Source: Pectinatus haikarae
GTDB taxonomy: Bacteria > Bacillota > Negativicutes > Selenomonadales > Selenomonadaceae
Length of the DNA stretch: 64,000 bases
Assembly: GCF_030813505.1 (NCBI RefSeq)
Contig: NZ_JAUSUE010000009.1
Reading direction: 5' to 3' (one strand)
Positions within the stretch are counted from its first letter, which is position 1. Every line of letters begins with the position of its first letter. A program made the position numbers and the translations under genes. The notes under the pieces are model-generated. The model saw only the letters and a program-made list of their open reading frames with translations, did no database searches and was not told the DNA's origin. Below, piece by piece: positions 16,088-24,752 of the stretch.

Positions 16088-16420
16088 TTATAACTTGATA
16101 TCTATATTATGTCCTCGCACCGCATCGGTCAAAACTTCATTTTCATCCTGAACTGCTTCCGCCGGATCATTTTTGCGTCTGTTTGAAGTGCCGCTGCCAT
16201 CACCACCGCTTTTTCCCTGTTGGTCATTCCTGATCTTACCGCCCTCAGCTTTTTCTTTCGCGTAGACCTGCATCTGTTTTTTTTCTGATTCCTGCTGGAG
16301 TTTTTCGTTACCGAAATTCTGCGCAGCAGCCACCTGATGATTCATTTTATTTTGCATATTCCCGACTTCTGAACTGTTTGGCAGCATAGCTTGTAAATTG
16401 CCAATCGGATTAACAGACAT
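16088..16420 (-). CDS. Short hydrophilic protein of unknown function in the flagellar operon
   Basis: 110 residues with no recognised domain. It is low in complexity and strongly charged: Gln/Asn/Lys-rich in the middle ('QQESEKKQMQVYAKEKAEGG') and Gly/Ser/Asp/Asn-rich after it. The N-terminus 'SVNPIGNLQAMLPNSSEV' recalls the short N-termini of proteins passed to the flagellar export gate, but that is only an impression. No signal peptide or membrane segment. A good ribosome site (GAGGGAG) and placement 22 bases after fapA and 19 before the SwrB-like gene make it a real gene. Confidence 0.7.
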   Translation of the reverse strand: MSVNPIGNLQAMLPNSSEVGNMQNKMNHQVAAAQNFGNEKLQQESEKKQMQVYAKEKAEGGKIRNDQQGKSGGDGSGTSNRRKNDPAEAVQDENEVLTDAVRGHNIDIKL

Positions 16421-16442
16421 ATTTTCTCCCTCACTTAAAATA

Positions 16443-18047
16443 TCAATAAGGATTCAAACTTACGCATTCCCTTTTAACATCCGCCGAAAAAGAACAGTGT
16501 TGTGCTTCTGTCTGAACAGTATAAAGAAATTTCGCCACTATAATTTTAACACCAGGGTTCACTTTGTCAGACACTCTTATTTTAGCATTATCCATACTTT
16601 TCAATTGTCCCGAAATTTCTTTTAATTCGGCTTCTTCTCTTTCCAGCTTCCCTGCCAGAGGAAACTGCATTCTCTTCAGCCTAGCAAATTTTTCCTGCCG
16701 CTCTGCAGACAATTTCTCGCCTGTGCCTAGCATATTTAAAGCATTCTTAATATTCTTTAATTGTTTTTTATCATTTCCTATACTGTCAGTTATAAGCCTA
16801 TACTTTTTATTGATAATCGGATTGACTCCCACTTCAACTTTTGTAACTATATCCATAAAGTTTCCTAAAATTTTAACATCTATCAGCACACCTGCCGTAG
16901 AATGTCCGCCTACAACTTGCCCTCTCCGGTCCTTTATAATTATTTTGCGCCCGGCATTTATCTCTGAATGCAAAGCTACATCAGCTATATATATATCTCT
17001 TTCGGCAGTAATATCCGCATTTTCAATAAAATTGGTGCGTATGTCTTCCCTGGCATATATCTTACCGCGGCGCATACCTAAAATACCGCCTTCTATATAA
17101 ATATTCCTGGCTTCAACAGTACCGCCGCTCACAGTGCCGCCGATATGGACATCACCGTCAGCCCTGACAGAGAAACCATCTTGAACATTTCCCTTAATAA
17201 AGACGCTGCCGTTAAAATTTATGTTACCAGTAGATACATCTACATCACTGCTTATCTCTAGCTTGGGATCAACGGTAATACGGTTACCTTCTTCAATAGC
17301 CTGTCCATCTATAGCAGCAATAAGCAGATTCTCATCTATGATTTCCGTATTTTTTCCCTTAGTAAGAGGAATCGGCTTGCCCGGCCGGCAAATAATCTCC
17401 TGCCCCATAATATTCATGCCATTTTCGCCTTTTGTCTGCGGTATCCGTTCTGCCAGAGGATCCCCTTTAGCTACGAGAAAACATAAATTCATATCCTTAT
17501 AGTTTACTTTACCATAATTTCCGCTGCTTGGCCTACCTTTTTGGGAAAAATCAATATACTTTTTTATATAAGCATTTTCACCATTTTTCGCAATTTTTCC
17601 TTGGGCAATCACTTGGCTGCACGAGGGAACTTTCACAAATTCATCTATAAGTGCTTTGTCTATACCATAGGTTATATTTTTATCCGCCAAAAGCTCCATG
17701 ATATAATCTCTATCATACTGAAATTCGCCGTCATCACCTGAAAAACTTATAACAGCCTCCATCTTATCCTTGCTTATATCTATTACTGGCACAGGGATGA
17801 CTTTCTCCTGTGCTGCCTCTGGTGCAACAATTTCACTTCGCACGCCCGAATGTTCTTGGATAGTTTTTAATAAATCCGTAATTTTATAATTCTTTATCCC
17901 ATGTTTTTTTAAAAGAGCACATAATAATGTAACATCTTTAAAAAAAGGGCTGTTTTCTTTTGGTACATAGATAGTCAGAAAAACGCCCTCAGATAAAATT
18001 TCAAGCAAGAATCCTTCTTTTTCACTGCCAAATACAATGTCTGACAC
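16443..18047 (-). CDS. FapA/DUF342 family protein
   Basis: 534 residues. The central region (about 115-400) is a DUF342/FapA beta-helix. Hexapeptide-like strands recur: 'GNINFNGSVFIKGNVQDGFS', 'DVHIGGTVSGGTVEARNIYI', 'AREDIRTNFIENADITAERD'. The C-terminal part (about 425-490) is a helical coiled coil of the kind seen in the family. Proteins of this family occur in the flagellar and polysaccharide loci of Firmicutes and Vibrio and are thought to be cytoplasmic polymerising or regulatory scaffolds; no enzymatic activity is known. The start is GTG with AGGAGG 7 bases upstream. Downstream of sigD in the fla/che operon. Confidence 0.85.
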   Translation of the reverse strand: MSDIVFGSEKEGFLLEILSEGVFLTIYVPKENSPFFKDVTLLCALLKKHGIKNYKITDLLKTIQEHSGVRSEIVAPEAAQEKVIPVPVIDISKDKMEAVISFSGDDGEFQYDRDYIMELLADKNITYGIDKALIDEFVKVPSCSQVIAQGKIAKNGENAYIKKYIDFSQKGRPSSGNYGKVNYKDMNLCFLVAKGDPLAERIPQTKGENGMNIMGQEIICRPGKPIPLTKGKNTEIIDENLLIAAIDGQAIEEGNRITVDPKLEISSDVDVSTGNINFNGSVFIKGNVQDGFSVRADGDVHIGGTVSGGTVEARNIYIEGGILGMRRGKIYAREDIRTNFIENADITAERDIYIADVALHSEINAGRKIIIKDRRGQVVGGHSTAGVLIDVKILGNFMDIVTKVEVGVNPIINKKYRLITDSIGNDKKQLKNIKNALNMLGTGEKLSAERQEKFARLKRMQFPLAGKLEREEAELKEISGQLKSMDNAKIRVSDKVNPGVKIIVAKFLYTVQTEAQHCSFSADVKRECVSLNPY

Positions 18048-18129
18048 ATTAAATCCTCCTAACTTGCCAACGCTTGGAATTTTATTGATATTATTACAGA
18101 GAATATATTTCGATTATACTATGATCTTA

Positions 18130-18888
18130 TTAAAAAAAATCTGACTTAGATCTCGCCAGATATCCTCTCAGCCTAAGAACAGCTCTCTTATGCAGCTGGC
18201 TTATACGGGCTTCTGATAAATTCAGCGTCAGTCCAATTTCCTTCAAAGTCAATTCTTCCGAATAATACAGTGATATGATCAGCTTTTCCTTAGGCGCCAA
18301 TTTATTAATAGCCTCTGTCAGTTTTTGTTTAATAAATTCACGATTAAGTCTTTTGTCCAAATCACTGCCTTGACTGACCGCATATTCTGCACTTATATAG
18401 TCTTCAAGTGACACCAGAGATGCTGTACTCATATTAGATTCCAAGCTATATAATTCGTCAAGGCTGACTGACAAGGATTCGGCTAGTTCATTTTTAGTTG
18501 GTACCCGTTCCAGTTTAGCTTCCAGTTTCGTGTACACAGTCTCATATGTCTTGATTTTTTTCCGCAATGACACCGAAAGCCAATCTTTGGATCGCAGATA
18601 ATCAAGAACAGACCCACGAATACGGCTTCTTGCATAAGTTTCAAACTTTATTCCCAAATTGATATCAAACCTTGCTATAGCGTCCATTAAGCCGAAAAAA
18701 CCACTGCTTATCAAATCATCGCGTTCAATATGAGACGGCAGATTATATGAAATATGACCCACTACAATATTCACCAATGCCAAATAATTTTCAATCAGAT
18801 TATTTCGGGCAGCCATATCATTATTTTCTTTATATTTTTTCCATAAATCGGCTATATCGGTGGCAGAAAAGGATTTAGCTATTTGCAA
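18130..18888 (-). CDS. sigD: Flagellar RNA polymerase sigma factor SigD/FliA
   Basis: 252 residues, FliA/WhiG class of sigma-70. Region 2 is at about 25-95, with 'RDDLISSGFFGLMDAIARFD' and 'KFETYARSRIRGSVLDYLRS'. Region 3 follows ('RVPTKNELAESLSVSLDELY'), and region 4 (about 180-245) has 'LKEIGLTLNLSEARISQLHK', the helix-turn-helix for the -35. It directs transcription of late flagellar and chemotaxis genes once hook assembly frees it from FlgM; flgM is not in this window. The start is TTG behind GGGGG. It lies near the end of the operon as in Bacillus subtilis, where position dilutes its expression. Confidence 0.95.
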   Translation of the reverse strand: MQIAKSFSATDIADLWKKYKENNDMAARNNLIENYLALVNIVVGHISYNLPSHIERDDLISSGFFGLMDAIARFDINLGIKFETYARSRIRGSVLDYLRSKDWLSVSLRKKIKTYETVYTKLEAKLERVPTKNELAESLSVSLDELYSLESNMSTASLVSLEDYISAEYAVSQGSDLDKRLNREFIKQKLTEAINKLAPKEKLIISLYYSEELTLKEIGLTLNLSEARISQLHKRAVLRLRGYLARSKSDFF

Positions 18889-18975
18889 TTTTCGAGCCCC
18901 CTTATTATCAGTTATACATAATAACTATTATTAATAATCAGCAGCAAATAGTATATGTCACAGCCATATTACTTT

Positions 18976-19147
18976 TCATTTAATATTAATTGTCTTTTGA
19001 GCATCATTGTTCGGCAAAACACTTTGCTTTTCCTGCTCTTGTCCAAAAAACTTTTCTGTTATTTTTTTAGAAGCTCTTAAAGAGCGAACTCATCAGCAAT
19101 AATATTAAAAAATTTGACAGTAATACCGTTATGAACATAAAACACAT
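18976..19147 (-). pseudogene. Possible frameshifted small membrane-protein gene between cheD and sigD
   Basis: From an ATG at 19145-19147 a 26-residue frame (CFMFITVLLSNFLILLLMSS core) encodes a single hydrophobic helix and stops at 19067-19069. The +1 frame then continues without a stop from about 19081 to 18976 with a hydrophilic tail containing 'SKKITEKFFGQEQEKQ' and 'VLPNNDAQKTINIK'. Helix plus charged tail would make a normal small membrane protein of about 60 residues if one base were missing in the CTTTAAG stretch near 19077-19084. Either a frameshift mutation, a sequence error or chance. No homologue is recognised. Confidence 0.3.
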
Positions 19148-19151
19148 TCTT

Positions 19152-19301
19152 CTAAAAATCTGATAAATCCTTTATCGTATCGGCCACCATAATATTCAAT
19201 GCCGATATACATCCTAAAAAAATGAATAGAATAAACACCTGCAGACATTTTTTTCTAAAAGCCCGCACCCATATTATTCTGATGTCCATTATATCCATCA
19301 T
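19152..19301 (-). CDS. Small membrane protein, 49 aa, unknown function
   Basis: A short frame not long enough for most gene finders. Its start is ATG-ATG at 19296-19301 behind AGGTGAT, which overlaps the region of the cheD stop codon (19314-19316), so it looks translationally coupled to cheD. The protein has a basic N-terminus ('IWVRAFRKKC'), one hydrophobic segment ('LQVFILFIFLGCISALNIMV') and a short acidic tail ending 'KDLSDF'. It fits a gap in an operon that otherwise has almost none. I recognise no homologue. Confidence 0.45.
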   Translation of the reverse strand: MMDIMDIRIIWVRAFRKKCLQVFILFIFLGCISALNIMVADTIKDLSDF

Positions 19302-19313
19302 ATCAATCACCTG

Positions 19314-19799
19314 TTAAATGGTTTTTTCACCCTTATTGATAGTCCTTATTTTATAAAGTCCTGTAGTCAGATCCATTTCTACAGTACGACCATATGTACC
19401 GCCCAGGTCCTCACTAGCAATCTTTATACCGCATTTTTGCAAGGTTTTTTTAGCTAATTCTGCATTTCTTTTTCCGATCGCCATAATGTCCGATGCGCCG
19501 GCAAATTGGAACATTTGTGATCCACCGGCCATCTTAGCCTCTATTCTGGACTTAACAGCACCCAGCGCGATAACTTCCTTCAACAATAAAGGAATACCCG
19601 TATCCGCAAATTTGGCGGGATTTTCATTGGCGCGGGCTTGTGTACTATCAGGCAGCATAATATGCACCAACCCGCCAACTTTGCTTTTCGCATCATATAA
19701 TGTGATTCCTATACATGACCCTAATCCGTAACTGATAATCGTAGCAGGTGATTTACCAACTTTATAATCAGCTATACCGACCTTTAACAATTCAGCCAT
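19314..19799 (-). CDS. cheD: Chemoreceptor glutamine deamidase CheD
   Basis: 161 residues. CheD deamidates glutamines of chemoreceptors and, in Bacillus, stimulates CheC phosphatase. The catalytic cysteine is in 'GLGSCIGITLYDAKSKVGGL' and the histidine in 'VHIMLPDS' just after; 'AKMAGGSQMFQ' and 'GGTYGRTVEMDLTTG' are further family motifs. AGGAGTG precedes the ATG. One base separates it from cheC, its functional partner. No chemoreceptor gene is in this window. Confidence 0.95.
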   Translation of the reverse strand: MAELLKVGIADYKVGKSPATIISYGLGSCIGITLYDAKSKVGGLVHIMLPDSTQARANENPAKFADTGIPLLLKEVIALGAVKSRIEAKMAGGSQMFQFAGASDIMAIGKRNAELAKKTLQKCGIKIASEDLGGTYGRTVEMDLTTGLYKIRTINKGEKTI

Positions 19800-19800
19800 G

Positions 19801-20418
19801 TCATTTCACTCCTACCGCATTCAAAATTATTTGGAGCGAACCTGAATCAGGTATCAAAAAGAAATGTCCATTTATGCCATCATCTTCGGATAAAAACTGA
19901 GTTTCTATAACCAAAGCATGGTCTCCCATCTGACCAAGCTGAACAATAACAACATTTAAAATTGCCCCTGCCATATCAACTGCCATAGCAGGAATAGAAG
20001 GCAATAATGTTAACTTCGTATAATAAGATAATGCATTTAAATAAGCCCCTGCAAGTATATTGCCTATTTCCATCAATGCAGATTGATCCATTTCGGTCAA
20101 CTCTCCATCGGCACTTTTTTGCTCGCCCAGTAAATGTTCCACCAAATAAAAGGCACTTTCTCTTGGCATAAGGAACAGTACACTGCCAGGAGCTTTGCCA
20201 TATACTCGCAGAAAAATTCCCGCCACCATAGTGTCAGGACCACCTACCAAATCAGGGACATCAGCTAGTGGAACTACAGAAACACTTGGAACATCCATAT
20301 CGATTTTCTTGTTGATAAGCTGTGAGAGAGCCGTAGCCGAATTTCCAGCTCCTACATTTCCTATTTCTCTTATTGCATCCAGCTGCATCGCTGATAGATT
20401 TAACATACTGTCCGACAC
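19801..20418 (-). CDS. cheC: CheY-P phosphatase CheC
   Basis: 205 residues with two CheC/FliY phosphatase half-sites, each E-x3-N: 'REIGNVGAGNSATALSQL' near residue 15 and 'MEIGNILAGAYLNALS' near 112. Both catalytic Glu/Asn pairs are intact. It removes phosphate from CheY and binds CheD during adaptation. The start is GTG with GAGGTGA five bases away. Lies between cheW and cheD. Confidence 0.95.
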   Translation of the reverse strand: MSDSMLNLSAMQLDAIREIGNVGAGNSATALSQLINKKIDMDVPSVSVVPLADVPDLVGGPDTMVAGIFLRVYGKAPGSVLFLMPRESAFYLVEHLLGEQKSADGELTEMDQSALMEIGNILAGAYLNALSYYTKLTLLPSIPAMAVDMAGAILNVVIVQLGQMGDHALVIETQFLSEDDGINGHFFLIPDSGSLQIILNAVGVK

Positions 20419-20427
20419 ACGCTCACC

Positions 20428-20904
20428 TCATTTAATTTCACCGTTCAGTCCCAATATTTCAGATAGATTTAACAATATAACCAGTCTGTTGTTAAGATTG
20501 CCTATACCATTGATGAACTTGTTGGATTCAGAATGCGCATCATTTTCTGTAGACGTAATTTGTTTTGAACTTGTTATATGTGCAGAATCTATAGTCAAAA
20601 CTTCTGTAACAGCATCAACAATCATCCCGACTGTTATTTCTTCAAGTTTTACGACGATAATACGTGTCGCATCAGTATATTCCGCATCGGGCAGTCCTAT
20701 GCGTTTTTTCAAGTCTATTACCGGCAGTACACTGCCTCTTAAATTCATTACACCCTTTATAAAATCTGGCGTAAATGGTACGCGAGTTATATCTGTAAGA
20801 CGCTTTATCTCTTCAACATTTAAAATACTCATGCCATATTCTTCACGTTTTAATTTAAATGCAACTATCTGCACTTCATTCGATGAAACCTCATGCTGCT
20901 CCAT
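20428..20904 (-). CDS. cheW: Chemotaxis coupling protein CheW
   Basis: 158 residues, one CheW SH3-like domain. It links chemoreceptors to CheA. Visible are 'QIVAFKLKREEYGMSILNVE', 'ITRVPFTPDFIKGVMNLRGS' and 'VLPVIDLKKRIGLPD', the last two being the classical 'NLRG..LPVIDL' signature, and 'MIVDAVTEVLTI'. Followed 9 bases later by cheC and preceded by cheA. Confidence 0.96.
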   Translation of the reverse strand: MEQHEVSSNEVQIVAFKLKREEYGMSILNVEEIKRLTDITRVPFTPDFIKGVMNLRGSVLPVIDLKKRIGLPDAEYTDATRIIVVKLEEITVGMIVDAVTEVLTIDSAHITSSKQITSTENDAHSESNKFINGIGNLNNRLVILLNLSEILGLNGEIK

Positions 20905-20921
20905 GTGATATTCCTCCTAAA

Positions 20922-22964
20922 TTATTGCATCAAAATAGCGACATCCAAAATCAGCGCTATCTGCCCGTTTCCTAAAACAGTAGCTCCGGAAATAACTTTA
21001 ATACCCGACAAAAGCTTACCCAATGTCTTAATAACTATTTCCTGCTGACCGATAAGTTTATCTACCATGATACCGCATTTTTTATCGCCGACATGAACTA
21101 CTACTACATAAATTTCTTCATCTTCTTTGTCTTCCGCACTAACGACATTAAGGGCACGGTCCAGACGGACTATAGGAATTATTTCACCGCGGATGACAAT
21201 CGTTTCTTTATTTTGGATAGTCTTTATATCTTCAGGCGTTATATTTATCGTGCTATCAATGGCGGCTAGCGGAATAGCATAAATCTCTTCCTGAACATCA
21301 ACCAGCAGCGCTTGGATGATAGCCAAGGTCAAAGGCAGTTTGATCTTGAATATACTGCCTTCATTTTTTTTCGTTTCCACATCTATAACTCCACCTAAAG
21401 CCTCAATGGTGGTACGAACGACATCCATACCCACACCGCGCCCGGATACATCAGTTATTACGTCAGAAGTAGAAAATCCCGGCAGGAAAATAAGCCGCAC
21501 AGCTTCAGCATCTGTCATGTTGTCGCCGTCTTCCTGGGTAATGACACCTTTTTCGATAGCCTTATTACGAATAATATTGGCATCTATCCCCGCACCATCG
21601 TCAGTGACCATGATAATGACATTATTACCTTCATGACGAGCGATAAGCCCTACCTTGCCGACACGTGATTTGCCTTTTGCTTCACGGTCATCAGGATGCT
21701 CAATACCATGATCCATTGAATTGCGAATAAGATGAACCAACGGATCCCCTATTTCATCAATTACCGTTCTATCCAGCTCTGTATCTTCACCTTCGATTGT
21801 AAGATTGACTTCCTTATTAAGTTCCTTGGCCAAATCGCGGACAACTCTGGGAAATCTATTAAAAACCTGACCGACTGTTACCATTCTTACCTTCATGACG
21901 ATTGACTGCAAATCACCTGTCACACGGTCCATCTGCTCTACCGTTTCAACCAGTTCTGCTATACGGTGAGTATTGCCGATCTGCTCAAGTCTCGTTTTAT
22001 TAATGACAAGTTCCCCAACCAAATTCATCAACGAATCCAATCTCTCTATCCCAACACGGACCGACTGCCCGCTTTTCATATTGTCATGATGCTGAATTGC
22101 CTGTTTTTTTACTGCAGGTGCATTTTTTTTCACTGCAGCAGGAACTGAAGCCTTCTTTTCAACACTTATATTCTTTTTAACAGGAGCAGGTACGTTTATC
22201 AATTTTATAATCACTTTTTTTATTTCAGAAATATTCATAAGAATAGATTCTACTTTTTGTTCTTCTTCCCCTGTCAGCAAAATAAGCTCAAATTCAAGAT
22301 CAAATTTTTCCTGTTCAAGATCTTCTGTTGGCGGGATGGATTTTATAACATCACCGATCTCATCCAAAGCAGACATTACCATATAAGAACGCACTGTCTT
22401 TAATACACATGTATCCGCCAAAATGACTTTTACCTGCATAGCGCGCAATCCTGAGTCCTTAGCACTATTTATCAAATCTAAATCTATATCAGAAAGTTCA
22501 ATGTCTGTTGGGGGAACTATTGTTTCATTATCAGCTTTTTTGCCGGCAGACTCTGCTGCCTTAGGTGCCGCCGGCTGTTGATTTCCTGTAGCTATAGCAT
22601 TCAACCGGTCTACTAAATCTTTGACTTCTACAGAATTTTCCGGATCGCCGTCACTGACATTATCTACCATCTGCTGCAATGCATCAATGCATTTGAACAA
22701 AACATCAACAATATCTTCATCTGCTTTTAGTTTATCATTTCTGATTAAGTCAAGGACATTTTCCATATCATGAGTAAGCTCAGCTATAGCAGTGAACCCC
22801 ATTGTCGCAGACATACCTTTCAAAGTATGTGCGCTTCTGAAAATTTCGTTTATTGCGCTCGAATCTGCGGGGTCCCTTTCGAGATCCAGGAGACGCTCAT
22901 TTAATGACTGCAGATGATCTTTTGATTCTTCTAAAAACATCTCCATATACTGATTAGTATCCAT
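20922..22964 (-). CDS. cheA: Chemotaxis histidine kinase CheA
   Basis: 680 residues. Domains in order: Hpt P1 with phospho-acceptor His46 in 'FRSAHTLKGMSATMGF'; a linker and P2 CheY-binding region (about 165-260); an Ala/Pro/Lys-rich linker; P3 dimerisation ('LDSLMNLVGELVINKTRLEQ'); P4 ATPase with 'HLIRNSMDHGIE' (N box), 'DDGAGID' (G1) and 'GRGVGMDVV' (G2); and a CheW-like P5. The protein is complete with all kinase motifs. It phosphorylates CheY and CheB encoded in the same operon. Confidence 0.97.
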   Translation of the reverse strand: MDTNQYMEMFLEESKDHLQSLNERLLDLERDPADSSAINEIFRSAHTLKGMSATMGFTAIAELTHDMENVLDLIRNDKLKADEDIVDVLFKCIDALQQMVDNVSDGDPENSVEVKDLVDRLNAIATGNQQPAAPKAAESAGKKADNETIVPPTDIELSDIDLDLINSAKDSGLRAMQVKVILADTCVLKTVRSYMVMSALDEIGDVIKSIPPTEDLEQEKFDLEFELILLTGEEEQKVESILMNISEIKKVIIKLINVPAPVKKNISVEKKASVPAAVKKNAPAVKKQAIQHHDNMKSGQSVRVGIERLDSLMNLVGELVINKTRLEQIGNTHRIAELVETVEQMDRVTGDLQSIVMKVRMVTVGQVFNRFPRVVRDLAKELNKEVNLTIEGEDTELDRTVIDEIGDPLVHLIRNSMDHGIEHPDDREAKGKSRVGKVGLIARHEGNNVIIMVTDDGAGIDANIIRNKAIEKGVITQEDGDNMTDAEAVRLIFLPGFSTSDVITDVSGRGVGMDVVRTTIEALGGVIDVETKKNEGSIFKIKLPLTLAIIQALLVDVQEEIYAIPLAAIDSTINITPEDIKTIQNKETIVIRGEIIPIVRLDRALNVVSAEDKEDEEIYVVVVHVGDKKCGIMVDKLIGQQEIVIKTLGKLLSGIKVISGATVLGNGQIALILDVAILMQ

Positions 22965-22985
22965 TTTTATTCCCCCAAAACTATA

Positions 22986-24029
22986 TTATTTTCTTTTTAC
23001 AGCATTAACTATCGCATCAGCTATCTTGTCTATAGGCAGCACCTCATCAGCTATCCCAAGATCAATTACAGCTTTCGGCATGCCATACACTACTGAAGTG
23101 GATTTATCTTCAGCAATTATATATCCATTAACTTTTTTTATGTTTTCCATTCCATGCATTCCATCATTGCCCATTCCTGTAAGTATGACAGACACAAGCT
23201 TTCTGCCAAATGGAACAACAGATTCAAATAGCGCGTTCACCGATGGTCTGTGATTTCCAATAGGGGGATCCTGATTAAGAGAGATTATACCGCCCGCTGT
23301 ATCGTAACGCACACGCATATGATAATTCCCCGGTGCTATGTAAACATGCGCAGGTTTTATGCGTTCACCATCTTCTGCCTCTTTGACAGATACCGCAGAA
23401 AGCTGGTTTAATCTCTCTGCCAGTGATTTTGTAAAACCAGGCGGCATATGCTGAACTATCACCACCCCGCACGGCAGATCAGCTGGCAGTCTGGTTATTA
23501 CCTGCTGAAGAGCCTTTGGTCCTCCTGTTGAAGTTCCAATTGCGATTAATTTGCCTAAACTGACAGCCGAAAAAAATGACTCAGGCAGCGATCGTCCAAC
23601 CTTGTTGTGTTCAGTATATCTTATGACGGATTGCAAATTAGCCCTGGCAGCTGCATAACACTTGCCGGTTATTTCATCACTGATAGTATCTATCCGTGAA
23701 ATACTACCTCCTGTTTTATTTATAAAATCCACTGCTCCCAGTTCCAATGCTTTTATTGTTTCTTCAGCTCCTGACCTTGTAAGACTGCTTATCATTACAA
23801 CAGGCAGTGGACATTCCTTCATAATCACTTCCAGTGCCTGCAAACCATCCATAAGCGGCATATTTACGTCAAGAGTAAGAACATCCGGTTTCAATTTCAA
23901 AACCTTTTCTATCGCGTCTTTTCCATTAATTGCTGTTCCTGCCACTTCAAAACGATTATCTAAAGCAAATAAATCTGACAGGATTTTTCTCATAAAACTG
24001 GAATCATCTGCTATTAAAACACGAATCAA
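22986..24029 (-). CDS. cheB: Chemotaxis methylesterase CheB
   Basis: 347 residues: an N-terminal receiver (Asp8, Asp9, phospho-acceptor Asp54 in 'LTLDVNMPLMDG', 'KAL.LGAVDFINKT') and a C-terminal methylesterase with the serine in 'IGTSTGGPKALQ', histidine in 'VIVQHMPPGFTKSLAE' and aspartate in 'LTGMGNDGMHGM'. It demethylates and deamidates receptors when phosphorylated by CheA. The start is TTG with AAGGAGG upstream. cheR is not found in the window. Confidence 0.96.
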   Translation of the reverse strand: MIRVLIADDSSFMRKILSDLFALDNRFEVAGTAINGKDAIEKVLKLKPDVLTLDVNMPLMDGLQALEVIMKECPLPVVMISSLTRSGAEETIKALELGAVDFINKTGGSISRIDTISDEITGKCYAAARANLQSVIRYTEHNKVGRSLPESFFSAVSLGKLIAIGTSTGGPKALQQVITRLPADLPCGVVIVQHMPPGFTKSLAERLNQLSAVSVKEAEDGERIKPAHVYIAPGNYHMRVRYDTAGGIISLNQDPPIGNHRPSVNALFESVVPFGRKLVSVILTGMGNDGMHGMENIKKVNGYIIAEDKSTSVVYGMPKAVIDLGIADEVLPIDKIADAIVNAVKRK

Positions 24030-24042
24030 CGATATCCCCTCC

Positions 24043-24732
24043 TTATTTTGAAATAATCCCCTTATTGATCAGCTCTCTTTGCTTACTAAACAAATACTTC
24101 ACTAATCTGTTCTGAATTGCTTTAGACAAATCAGTAAACCGACCGCCAATCAAATATTTTTCTCCATTTTTTAAAAATGCACAACGTTTTACTTCTACAA
24201 AAGTATGTATCCTGCCCACTGAAGGAATCGGCGTAGTTTCAACAGTCAATATTGTACCAAGCGGAAATGGTTCAGCAGATAAAAAGGATACGCCGTTCCC
24301 GCTCATATCCACACTGTCTGTACGAAAAGGTACCCCCAAACTGCCATCTTTAGCAGCAACTGAGATTTTCAAAGCCACTACCGCGGGTATCCGTACAAAT
24401 TCCCGATTCTGACTTTTTACAACAGTAGCATTCATCGTTAATTTCCATACAGGAATAATTTTTTTATCCATATGACCATATCGGGCCGTAAAAGAATATA
24501 TATGATTTTGTTCTATGATACGTCCCTCTATTATCTGCCCTGCCCTAGGTATAACAGGCCGCAGCATTGAATCCATTGGCAATGCAAGAAAAACATCGTC
24601 ATTTTTTATATCTTCCACTCTGCTGGTATATACTTCACTTTGCTCATCATCGACATCACCTATTTTGCTGATTTCTACACGTTGACCGATTTTTAAAACC
24701 TTTTTTGTTTCAAAAACATCAATCCGTTTCAT
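24043..24732 (-). CDS. PilZ domain flagellar brake protein, YcgR-like
   Basis: 229 residues. The N-terminal half resembles the YcgR-N domain ('LKIGQRVEISKIGD' and 'IIEGRIIEQNHIYSFTARYG'). The C-terminal half is a PilZ domain with the c-di-GMP motifs R-x3-R in 'QNREFVRIP' and D-x-S-x-x-G in 'DMSGNGVSFLSA'. It should bind cyclic di-GMP and slow or clutch the motor, linking motility to second-messenger levels. The ATG at 24730-24732 has GGAGG nine bases upstream; the GTG just before it is also possible. Location between flhG and cheB is usual in Clostridia and Negativicutes. Confidence 0.9.
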   Translation of the reverse strand: MKRIDVFETKKVLKIGQRVEISKIGDVDDEQSEVYTSRVEDIKNDDVFLALPMDSMLRPVIPRAGQIIEGRIIEQNHIYSFTARYGHMDKKIIPVWKLTMNATVVKSQNREFVRIPAVVALKISVAAKDGSLGVPFRTDSVDMSGNGVSFLSAEPFPLGTILTVETTPIPSVGRIHTFVEVKRCAFLKNGEKYLIGGRFTDLSKAIQNRLVKYLFSKQRELINKGIISK

Positions 24733-24752
24733 CACCTATTTCCTCCATAAAA

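Noticed and set aside
16564..17100. 178-codon plus-strand frame opposite fapA
   Set aside because: Ser/Leu/Ile-rich shadow of a well-supported gene; similar long shadows lie opposite cheC/cheW (20195-20908) and flhG (25006-25737).
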